Part shown: in pieces, positions 1-5,460 of the stretch | Layout: the number at the start of each line of letters is the position of its first letter | Position numbering within the stretch: the stretch's first letter is position 1 | Assembly (NCBI GenBank): GCA_945876155.1 | Contig: CAMCMW010000139.1 | Coordinates: 1-5,460, forward strand | Source of the DNA: an uncultured Ruminococcus sp. | GTDB lineage: Bacteria; Bacillota; Clostridia; Oscillospirales; Ruminococcaceae | Direction of reading: 5' to 3' | DNA length: 5,460 bases | Made by a program: the position numbers and the translations under genes | Notes under the pieces: model-generated | The model's input: the letters and a program-made list of their open reading frames with translations, nothing else | Databases searched by the model: none | What the model was told of the DNA's origin: nothing

Positions 1-782
1 TAACAGGTCTTGCGGAAGTTCCAAGTGCTGGTGATACCTTTAACGCAGTTGAGGATGAAAAGCTTGCAAGAGAACTTGTTGAACAGAGAAAGCATGAGGC
101 AAAGCAGGAACAGTTCAAGTCATACCAGAAGGTTACTCTTGACAACCTGTTCAGCCAGATTGCACAGGGTGAAGTCAAGGAACTGCCTATTATCGTAAAG
201 GCAGACGTTCAGGGTTCTGTTGAGGCTGTTAAGCAGTCACTGGAAAAGCTTACAAATGAAGAAGTAAGAGTAAAGGTTATCCACGGCGCTGTTGGTGCGG
301 TATCTGAAAATGATATCATGCTTGCAGAGGCGTCCGGGGCTATCATCGTAGGATTCAACGTTCGTCCTGACCCTGTTGCGGAAGAAAATGCAAAGCGTGA
401 CGGTGTTGACATCAGACTTTACAGAATCATCTATGACGCAATCGAGGAAATCGAGGCGGCTATGAAGGGTATGCTTGCACCTAAGTTCAGAGAAGTTGTT
501 ATGGGCAAGGCTGAGGTAAGACAGGTTTACAAGATTTCAAACGTTGGTGCTGTTGCCGGTTCTTATGTTATCGACGGTAAAATCACAAGAGCCTGTGAGA
601 TACGTGTTGTCCGTGACGGCATTGTTATCTTTGAAGACAAGATAGACTCACTCAAGCGTTTCAAGGACGACGTAAAGGAAGTAGCACAGGGCTATGAATG
701 CGGAATAAGTCTTGAACGTTTTGCAGATATTAAGGAAGGCGATATTCTTGAAGGATTTATTATGGAGGAATACACCGAATAA
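1..782 (+). CDS. infB: Translation initiation factor IF-2, C-terminal part (5' truncated by window edge)
   Basis: IF-2 is the GTPase that brings fMet-tRNA to the 30S subunit and promotes 50S joining. Only the last 259 codons are present, read from base 3; the N-terminal region and the GTPase (G) domain lie off the left edge. The visible part opens with the end of the second beta-barrel (VPSAGDTF). A charged helical linker follows ([20 protein letters not shown]). Next is the alpha/beta IF-2 domain 3 (from [20 protein letters not shown] to about [11 protein letters not shown]). The C-terminal barrel that binds the initiator tRNA acceptor end comes last ([20 protein letters not shown], then [18 protein letters not shown]). 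The reading frame is intact to a TAA at 780-782. Of the 21 lysine codons visible, 20 are AAG, which suggests high expression. rbfA follows after 31 nt, the usual order in the nusA-infB operon. Identification is secure from the family signature. Confidence 0.97.
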   Translation, partial: TGLAEVPSAGDTFNAVEDEKLARELVEQRKHEAKQEQFKSYQKVTLDNLFSQIAQGEVKELPIIVKADVQGSVEAVKQSLEKLTNEEVRVKVIHGAVGAVSENDIMLAEASGAIIVGFNVRPDPVAEENAKRDGVDIRLYRIIYDAIEEIEAAMKGMLAPKFREVVMGKAEVRQVYKISNVGAVAGSYVIDGKITRACEIRVVRDGIVIFEDKIDSLKRFKDDVKEVAQGYECGISLERFADIKEGDILEGFIMEEYTE

Positions 783-813
783 ATCCTTGTAAAAAACTTT
801 CTGGAGGTGGCGT

Positions 814-1149
814 ATGTCAAGCTTTAAGGTCGGAAGAATGTCCGAGGATATCAAGCGTGAGCTTACTGATATTCTCAGAGATATCAAGGATCCGAGAGTG
901 GATCAGATGCTGACGGTTGTCAGGGTTGACCTTTCAAACGATCTTTCCCACTGCAAGGTTTATATATCCTGCTTTGAGGGTATGGAAAAGGCAAAGAGAT
1001 CTGTTGAAGGACTGACAAGTGCGGCCGGATTTATTAAGAGAGAACTTTTTCACAGACTTCACATGAGAAAATGTCCGGATCTGAAGTTTATAGCAGATGA
1101 TTCCATTGCACACAGTGCGGAAATCAATCAGAAACTCAGAGAATTATAG
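814..1149 (+). CDS. rbfA: 30S ribosome-binding factor A
   Basis: RbfA is a small KH-like protein that binds immature 30S subunits and assists late 16S rRNA processing, notably near the 5' end helix, and cold adaptation. The product is 111 aa, a normal length for the short Gram-positive form. Family landmarks are visible in order: the N-terminal helix GRMSEDIKRELTDIL (7-21), DPRVD (26-30), the strand pair TVVRVDLSNDLSHCKVYIS (34-52), the Ala-Gly helix-kink region AAGFIKREL (70-78) that replaces the GxxG of a classical KH fold, and PDLKFIADDS (88-97). The start is set by GGAGG at 803-807, six bases before the ATG. A downstream ATG at residue 9 has no comparable site and would cut into the first helix. 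It lies between infB and nrnA, with a 23-nt gap to nrnA. Nothing is unusual in the sequence. Confidence 0.96.
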   Translation: MSSFKVGRMSEDIKRELTDILRDIKDPRVDQMLTVVRVDLSNDLSHCKVYISCFEGMEKAKRSVEGLTSAAGFIKRELFHRLHMRKCPDLKFIADDSIAHSAEINQKLREL

Positions 1150-1172
1150 GATATAAAAGAGGATGTGAAAGT

Positions 1173-2132
1173 ATGAAAATAGATTTTAACGAGGCAGCGG
1201 AAATTCTTAAAAACTGCGGTAACGCATATATTCTCATTCACCAGAGTCCGGACGGCGACTGCACCGGTTCGGGTACTGCCCTTTACCATATGCTTAAATA
1301 TATGGGTAAAAAGGCAAAGGTTCTCTGCTCTGACGAGATACCAAAGAGATATGATTTCATGACCAGCAGCTATACCGACGAGGACTTTGAACCGGATATC
1401 ATCATAGCCTCAGACGTTGCAGACATAAATCTTCTTGGAAAATACAAGGAGATTTACGGCGATAAGGTAAACCTCTGCATAGACCACCATATTTCAAACA
1501 CGGACTATGCGGAGAAAACCCTTGTCTGCCCTGACGCATCGGCGGCTTGCGAAGTGGTTTATGAGCTGGTGAAAATTCTGGGTATTCCTGTCAGTGAGGA
1601 TATAACAAGATGTATCTATACTGGTATTGCAACAGATACCGGCTGCTTTAAATATGAAAACACAACTGCAAGATGCCATGAGATAGTGGCAGAACTGAAA
1701 AGAACCCACGACATCGGCTATGCTCACATAAACCGTGAGATGTTCGAGGTCAAGAGCAAGGGCAGAATCAAGATTGAGAGAGCCGTTACGGATATTATGG
1801 AATACTATCTTGACGACCGCTGTACCATGATTTGCGTTACAACAGATATCCTTGACAGATGGGGCGTTGACGCTTCCGAACTGGAAGGTCTTGCCGGAAT
1901 ACCTCTCCAGGTTGAAGGGGTAGAAGTGGGCGTTACTATCAAGCAGAGAGATGAAAACAGCTATAAGATTTCCATGCGTTCTGCCAATGATGTGAACGTT
2001 TCGGATATCTGTGCGTCACTGGGCGGCGGAGGCCATGTCAAGGCGGCTGGCTGTCTGCTCCACGGTACTCTTGACGAAGTGAAAAAGCAGATAGTTGACG
2101 CTGTTGCAAAGGGAATTGAAAAATGCAGTTAA
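1173..2132 (+). CDS. nrnA: DHH/DHHA1 phosphoesterase, NrnA-type oligoribonuclease / pAp phosphatase
   Basis: This is a DHH-superfamily phosphoesterase of 319 aa. Family members with this layout degrade 2-5 nt RNA (nanoRNA) to mononucleotides, and many also remove the 3' phosphate of pAp. The metal-binding motifs are complete: H23 with PDGD (26-29), ASD (79-81), IDHH (103-106) and TDTG (154-157). The C-terminal DHHA1 substrate-binding domain carries R269 and GGGGHVKAAG (284-293). All catalytic Asp/His positions expected for a two-manganese active site are present, so the enzyme should be active. The start ATG has an AGAGGA site at 1158-1163, nine bases upstream. The gene overlaps truB by 10 nt, implying translational coupling. 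Its place between rbfA and truB is common in Clostridia, and a link between nanoRNA turnover and ribosome/tRNA maturation is plausible but inferred. Cyclic-di-AMP/pApA hydrolysis is a possible alternative substrate. The GdpP-type membrane and GGDEF-like domains are absent, so it would be a stand-alone form. Confidence 0.93.
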   Translation: MKIDFNEAAEILKNCGNAYILIHQSPDGDCTGSGTALYHMLKYMGKKAKVLCSDEIPKRYDFMTSSYTDEDFEPDIIIASDVADINLLGKYKEIYGDKVNLCIDHHISNTDYAEKTLVCPDASAACEVVYELVKILGIPVSEDITRCIYTGIATDTGCFKYENTTARCHEIVAELKRTHDIGYAHINREMFEVKSKGRIKIERAVTDIMEYYLDDRCTMICVTTDILDRWGVDASELEGLAGIPLQVEGVEVGVTIKQRDENSYKISMRSANDVNVSDICASLGGGGHVKAAGCLLHGTLDEVKKQIVDAVAKGIEKCS

Positions 2133-3034
2133 ATGGTATAATCCCTGTAAACAAGCCGGAGGGGTTCACTTCCTTTGATGTTATCGCCAAAATGAGGGGT
2201 ATTCTCAGAATGAAAAGGCTGGGACACTCCGGTACTCTTGACCCTATGGCAACCGGAGTACTTCCGGTTTTCTGCGGAAACGCAACAAAAGCGGTAAGCA
2301 TTATCCCTCACACCGGCAAAAGCTATACTGCCGGTTTCAGGCTGGGAATCGTGACTGATACCCAGGACATAACCGGAAAAATACTGTCAGAGCAAACACC
2401 TTGTGTTACCCTGAAAGACCTTGAATCCGCATTGGAAAATTTCCGTGGGGAAATAAGCCAGATTCCGCCAATGTACTCGGCTGTGTCGGTGGGCGGAAAA
2501 AGGCTTTACGAACTGGCAAGAAAGGGTATCGAGGTTGAGCGTGAGGCGAGGAAAATAACCGTAAGCGCCCTTGAAATAGCTGAATATGACGAGAAAACCG
2601 CTGAGGGAAAGCTGAATATTTCCTGTTCCGGCGGCACTTACGTCCGGACTATTATCCACGATATCGGACAGGCTCTGGGCTGCGGCGGTGCTATGACTTC
2701 TCTTGTGAGGACCTGTTCAAACGGTTTTTCCCTTGACGAGTGCGTCACCCTTGAACAGCTTGAAAGTCTGCGTGACAGCGGAGAACTGGAAAAAGCAGTC
2801 ATTTCTTCGGAAAGACTGTTCACATCTCTGCCGGAAATTCGTCTCAACGAGATGAAAACAAAGATGTACAAAAACGGCGTAAAGCTGCACCTTGATAAGC
2901 TGAAAGGTTTTGACGGCAGTGAGCAGTACAGGATATATTCAGACAAGAACCAGTTTCTGGGACTTGCCTGTGCTGATATTGAAAACAATGAACTGAGAGT
3001 TCTGAAAAACCTTTACGGGGACGGTGACCGTTAA
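2123..3034 (+). CDS. truB: tRNA pseudouridine(55) synthase
   Basis: TruB isomerises U55 in the T-loop of elongator tRNAs to pseudouridine and also acts as a tRNA folding chaperone. The 303-aa product is full length. It shows the N-terminal GIIPVNKPEGFTSFDV (5-20) and the catalytic motif GHSGTLDPMATGVLP (34-48) with the nucleophile Asp40. Further on are KSYTAGFRLG (66-75) with TDTQDITG (78-85), the QIPPMYSAVSVGGKRLYELA stretch (113-132), and SGGTYVRTIIHDIG (169-182). A C-terminal PUA-like domain lies at roughly 235-303, starting near LPEIRLNE. The ATG at 2123 lies inside the last codons of nrnA and is preceded by AAAGGGA at 2108-2114, about eight bases away. A second ATG at 2133 is out of frame. 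Lysine codons are AAA-biased (14 AAA, 7 AAG), unlike infB, consistent with a lower expression level. ribF follows with almost no gap. Confidence 0.97.
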   Translation: MQLNGIIPVNKPEGFTSFDVIAKMRGILRMKRLGHSGTLDPMATGVLPVFCGNATKAVSIIPHTGKSYTAGFRLGIVTDTQDITGKILSEQTPCVTLKDLESALENFRGEISQIPPMYSAVSVGGKRLYELARKGIEVEREARKITVSALEIAEYDEKTAEGKLNISCSGGTYVRTIIHDIGQALGCGGAMTSLVRTCSNGFSLDECVTLEQLESLRDSGELEKAVISSERLFTSLPEIRLNEMKTKMYKNGVKLHLDKLKGFDGSEQYRIYSDKNQFLGLACADIENNELRVLKNLYGDGDR

Positions 3035-3038
3035 AATG
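3017..3038 (+). promoter_or_regulatory. truB/ribF junction: start-deciding context for ribF
   Basis: This short stretch holds GGGGA (3017-3021), an in-frame GTG (3024-3026), the truB stop TAA (3032-3034) and an ATG (3036-3038) in the ribF frame. The G-rich element lies only two bases before the GTG, too close for normal initiation, and 14 bases before the ATG, longer than optimal. The one-base stop-to-ATG distance favours reinitiation by ribosomes finishing truB. I chose the ATG; only four residues separate the two options. Confidence 0.55.
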
Positions 3039-3941
3039 GTAGACGTAACAGAAAGCGGCAGCATAAAGGAAAAAACCGCCGCCGCACTGGGGATATTTGA
3101 CGGGGTACACTGCGGACACAGACTTGTCATTTCGTCAGCCGTGAGCTATAAGGGACTGGCACCGGCTGTGTTCACTTTCAGGACGGAATCGGTGAACTTC
3201 AAGCACGGCAGACCTTTTGAGTATATTTACACAAACGAGCAGAAACTGCGGATACTTGAAAAACTTGGTATAAAATACGCCCTTTCACCGGATTTCAGCA
3301 CATTGCAGGACATGGACGGCGAAGAGTTTGTCCGTGAGGTTCTGTGCGGAAAAATGAATGTGGGGGCAGTGGTGTGCGGAGAAAATTTCCGGTTCGGGAA
3401 AAACGCTTCATGCGGTACTGATGAACTTAAAAATCTCGGGGAAAAGTACGGCTTTGAGGTACAGGTCATAAAGCTTTCGGACAACGGCTTTTCTTCGGAA
3501 AAATACCGTGCAATGCTCAGAGAGGGAAAGGTTCACGAAACTTATGCTCTGGGCTGCGGAATGTACACCCTTTACGGTGAAGTGGTACTGGGAAACAGGC
3601 TGGGGAGAACCCTTGATTTTCCTACTATAAACCAGATTTTCGGTGAAAAGCAGCTTGTGCCGAGAAAAGGTGTTTACCATACATTGACAGAGATTGACGG
3701 AAAAACATATAATTCTATTACCAACATAGGCGTTAAGCCGACGGTTGAAAAAAACATAAAACCTCTTGCGGAAACCCATATCCTTGATTACTGCGGTGAC
3801 TTGTACGGCAGAAAAATTGAGGTTCAGTTTATGGATTTTGTGAGAGATGAAAAAAAATTTGACACTATAGATGAACTTAAAAGGCAGGTTTTTGCGGATA
3901 TCGACTTTATCCGTCAGCAGAAACCGGCAGGAAAGGAATGA
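3036..3941 (+). CDS. ribF: Bifunctional riboflavin kinase / FMN adenylyltransferase (FAD synthetase)
   Basis: RibF phosphorylates riboflavin to FMN and adenylates FMN to FAD. Numbering here is from the ATG at 3036 (301 aa). The N-terminal nucleotidyltransferase domain has GIFDGVHCGHR (19-29), with both His residues of the HxGH motif, and GENFRFG (115-121). Its second signature reads FSSEKYR (152-158) where the family usually has (I/V)SSTxIR, so Thr and Ile are replaced while Arg158 is kept. The C-terminal flavokinase domain has GRTLDFPTIN (190-199; usual form GRTxGFPTAN), KGVY (211-214), NIGVKPT (230-236), ETHILDY with the probable catalytic base Glu246, DLYGRKIEVQF, and a final helix. An in-frame GTG at 3024 would add four residues and overlap truB, but the G-rich GGGGA at 3017-3021 is too close to it. 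The ATG, one base after the truB stop, fits translational reinitiation better. Kinase activity looks secure; adenylyltransferase activity is likely but less certain. Confidence 0.93.
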   Translation: MVDVTESGSIKEKTAAALGIFDGVHCGHRLVISSAVSYKGLAPAVFTFRTESVNFKHGRPFEYIYTNEQKLRILEKLGIKYALSPDFSTLQDMDGEEFVREVLCGKMNVGAVVCGENFRFGKNASCGTDELKNLGEKYGFEVQVIKLSDNGFSSEKYRAMLREGKVHETYALGCGMYTLYGEVVLGNRLGRTLDFPTINQIFGEKQLVPRKGVYHTLTEIDGKTYNSITNIGVKPTVEKNIKPLAETHILDYCGDLYGRKIEVQFMDFVRDEKKFDTIDELKRQVFADIDFIRQQKPAGKE

Positions 3942-3947
3942 AAATAA

Positions 3948-5399
3948 ATGGCAAAGAGAGTAAGAACAAGATTTGCGCCGAGTCCGACTGGATATATGCA
4001 CATCGGTAATCTGAGAACAGCTCTTTACACATATCTTATTGCAAAGAAAAACGGCGGTGACTTCATTTTAAGAATCGAGGACACCGACCAGGAAAGATAC
4101 GTTGAGGGCGCTGTTGACGTTATTTACGATACACTCAGAAAAGCAGGTCTTAAATGGGACGAAGGTCCGGATATAGGCGGCGATTACGGTCCGTATATCC
4201 AGTCACAGAGAATGGGTATGTTCAAGGAGTACGCTCTTAAACTTATCGAAAGCGGTGACGCTTACTACTGCTTCTGCGACAAGGAAAGACTGGACGAGGT
4301 AAGAAAAATACAGGAGGCGTCACACATTCCTCCTATGTATGACAGACACTGCCGCAATCTTTCAAAGGAAGAGGTTGAGGAAAAGCTGGCTGCCGGAGTG
4401 CCTTACGTTATAAGACAGAAAATGCCGCTGGAGGGTACAACAACTTTCCACGACGAGATTTACGGCGATATCACAGTTGACAACGCAACTCTTGACGACC
4501 AGATTCTTATTAAAACTGACGGTATGCCGACATACAACTTCGCAAACGTTGTTGACGACCACACAATGGGTATCACACACGTTGTAAGAGGAAACGAGTA
4601 CCTTTCATCTGCGCCGAAATACAATCTGCTTTACAAGGCTTTCGGCTGGGAAGTACCGGTTTATATCCACTGTCCGCCGGTAATGAAAGACCAGACTTCC
4701 AAGCTTTCCAAGAGAAACGGTGACGCATCATTTGAAGATATCGTTGCAAAGGGATATCTGCCTGAGGCTGTTGTAAACTTTATTGCACTGCTGGGCTGGG
4801 CGCCTAAGGGTGAGGAGGAAATTTTCACTCTTGACGAGCTTGCTGAACACTTTGACATAAGCGGTATTTCAAAAGCACCGTCTATTTTCGACCCGATAAA
4901 GCTTAAAGCCATAAATGCGGCACACATAAGAAGAATGTCACCGGAAGTATTTTTAGAGCACGTTACTCCGTATATCCGTCAGACAGTAAAGAGAGAGGAC
5001 ATCGACCTTCCTCTGCTGGCGTCAGTACTCCAGCCGAGAACTGAGATTTTCAACGACGTTCCGGAAATGGTAGACTTCATTGACGAACTGCCGGATTATG
5101 ACACTTCAATGTACTGCCACAAGAAGATGAAAACCAACGAGGAGACCTCCCTTGAGGCACTGAAAGCTGTACTGCCTGTACTGGAAAACCTTGACGAATG
5201 GAATGCAGAATCAATCCACAAGGCGTTATTTGACCTTATTGCAAAGCTTGAAGTCAAGAACGGCTGGCTGCTGTGGCCTGTAAGAACTGCGGTTTCAGGA
5301 AAGCAGTTTACACCGGGCGGCGGTGTCGAACTCTGCGATATTCTGGGCAAAGAGGACACAATTGCACGAATCAAGAAGGGTATAGAAAAGCTTTCATAA
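3948..5399 (+). CDS. gltX: Glutamyl-tRNA synthetase (class I)
   Basis: GltX charges tRNA with glutamate using ATP. The 483-aa product has the usual bacterial length. Visible in order are: [16 protein letters not shown] (11-26) with the HIGH-type motif HIGN (18-21); [10 protein letters not shown] (41-50); a probable zinc-binding segment with C108, C110 and C135 (YYCFC ... YDRHC); the catalytic-core stretch [14 protein letters not shown] (211-224); the KMSKS-type loop [10 protein letters not shown] (252-261); and a helical anticodon-binding region from about 335. The C-terminus [17 protein letters not shown] (443-459) with [11 protein letters not shown] matches a clostridial-type GluRS. The ATG follows AAGGA at 3933-3937, 10 bases away, which lies within the end of ribF. 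Lysine usage (22 AAG, 14 AAA) is between infB and truB. Clostridia mostly lack GlnRS, so this enzyme may be non-discriminating and also charge tRNA-Gln for GatCAB, but that cannot be decided from this window. Its place directly after ribF is notable. Confidence 0.97.
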   Translation: MAKRVRTRFAPSPTGYMHIGNLRTALYTYLIAKKNGGDFILRIEDTDQERYVEGAVDVIYDTLRKAGLKWDEGPDIGGDYGPYIQSQRMGMFKEYALKLIESGDAYYCFCDKERLDEVRKIQEASHIPPMYDRHCRNLSKEEVEEKLAAGVPYVIRQKMPLEGTTTFHDEIYGDITVDNATLDDQILIKTDGMPTYNFANVVDDHTMGITHVVRGNEYLSSAPKYNLLYKAFGWEVPVYIHCPPVMKDQTSKLSKRNGDASFEDIVAKGYLPEAVVNFIALLGWAPKGEEEIFTLDELAEHFDISGISKAPSIFDPIKLKAINAAHIRRMSPEVFLEHVTPYIRQTVKREDIDLPLLASVLQPRTEIFNDVPEMVDFIDELPDYDTSMYCHKKMKTNEETSLEALKAVLPVLENLDEWNAESIHKALFDLIAKLEVKNGWLLWPVRTAVSGKQFTPGGGVELCDILGKEDTIARIKKGIEKLS

Positions 5400-5405
5400 T
5401 GTTTT

Positions 5406-5452
5406 CATAGAACTGTCACATTAGTTTGTTAAAATTATGATGAACAGCTATG
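5406..5452. repeat. Imperfect inverted repeat between gltX and the next gene
   Basis: CATAG (5406-5410) and CTGTCA (5413-5418) are complementary to TG (5441-5442), ACAG (5444-5447) and CTATG (5448-5452). This gives about 11 possible base pairs, with a two-base AA bulge on the left, a one-base A bulge on the right and a loop of 22 bases. No T-tract follows the right arm, so it is not a classical intrinsic terminator. In RNA from gltX readthrough it would form a weak, AT-rich hairpin ending two bases before the AGGAGG. As DNA it spans the candidate promoter and could be an operator. It may also be chance. Confidence 0.3.
5413..5441 (+). promoter_or_regulatory. Candidate sigma-A-type promoter downstream of gltX
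   Basis: CTGTCA at 5413-5418 (4 of 6 to the TTGACA consensus) is separated by 17 bases from TATGAT at 5436-5441 (5 of 6 to TATAAT). Transcription would begin near 5448, just before the AGGAGG at the right edge, giving a very short leader for the next gene. The region is AT-rich and non-coding, so chance matches are easy. There is no recognisable terminator between gltX and this site, so readthrough from the operon is also possible. Confidence 0.35.
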
Positions 5453-5454
5453 TT

Positions 5455-5460
5455 AGGAGG
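5455..5460 (+). promoter_or_regulatory. Perfect Shine-Dalgarno at the right edge, for a gene beyond the window
   Basis: AGGAGG occupies the last six bases of the window in a non-coding AT-rich stretch after the gltX stop. It is the full anti-16S core and is stronger than the sites before nrnA, truB or gltX. It most likely serves a start codon about 6-10 bases past the edge on the + strand. The identity of that gene cannot be told from here. Confidence 0.6.

Noticed and set aside
10..198. A 62-codon + strand open frame near the left edge
   Set aside because: It overlaps infB in another frame. The infB frame from base 3 encodes unmistakable IF-2 sequence across the same bases.
783..813. Possible terminator or promoter between infB and rbfA
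   Set aside because: The 31-nt gap has an A-run followed by TTT and then the rbfA ribosome binding site. There is no stable hairpin and no room for a full promoter plus leader.
3408..4001. A long antisense open frame of 197 codons across the ribF/gltX junction
   Set aside because: It lies opposite two clearly identified genes, shows no recognisable protein family, and its composition follows the complementary strand of ribF. It is best explained as a shadow frame.
313..4757. Many GATATC hexamers scattered through the coding regions
   Set aside because: They fall in Asp-Ile or Glu/Asp-rich codon contexts (GAT ATC) at irregular spacing and show no array structure, so codon usage explains them.
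5426..5454. Alternative promoter TTGTTA, 17 nt, TATGTT
   Set aside because: Transcription would start at about 5461, downstream of the AGGAGG, so the message would lack that ribosome binding site. The CTGTCA/TATGAT pair is more sensible.
1..5460. A novel system, mobile element, CRISPR array, tRNA or riboswitch
   Set aside because: Virtually all of the window is covered by six recognised housekeeping genes with intact frames. Gaps are 31 nt or less, apart from the final 61 nt, and I see no direct-repeat array, transposase, or cloverleaf-like element.

Overview
The window is a run of six co-directional genes on the + strand. It is the downstream half of the conserved bacterial nusA-infB translation operon. 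The order is infB (3' part only), rbfA, nrnA (DHH/DHHA1 oligoribonuclease), truB, ribF and gltX. The protein sequences, purine-rich Shine-Dalgarno sites, AGA-rich arginine usage, moderate G+C by eye, and an nrnA gene between rbfA and truB all suggest a Gram-positive anaerobe of class Clostridia. The Ruminococcaceae/Oscillospiraceae seem most likely, but that placement is inferred from sequence character and no search was run.

Layout: infB (translation factor IF-2) enters from the left edge and stops at 782. After 31 nt comes rbfA (814-1149), and after 23 nt nrnA (1173-2132). truB begins inside the last codons of nrnA with a 10-nt overlap. ribF begins one base after the truB stop, with an in-frame GTG alternative 12 nt upstream. 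gltX begins 6 nt after the ribF stop and ends at 5399. No gap inside the cluster is large enough for a terminator plus a new promoter, so the genes are very probably one transcript. The last 61 nt are non-coding. They hold a possible sigma-A-type promoter, an imperfect inverted repeat and a perfect AGGAGG at the right edge, which presumably belongs to a gene starting just outside the window.

Functionally the cluster joins translation initiation (IF-2), 30S maturation (RbfA), degradation of short RNA (NrnA), tRNA U55 pseudouridylation (TruB), FMN/FAD synthesis (RibF) and glutamyl-tRNA synthesis (GltX). This is housekeeping DNA. I found no mobile element, CRISPR array, RNA gene, defence gene or evidence of a new system. 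The points worth a second look are modest: gltX directly after ribF, altered signature residues in RibF, a strong lysine-codon contrast along the operon, and the structured region after gltX.
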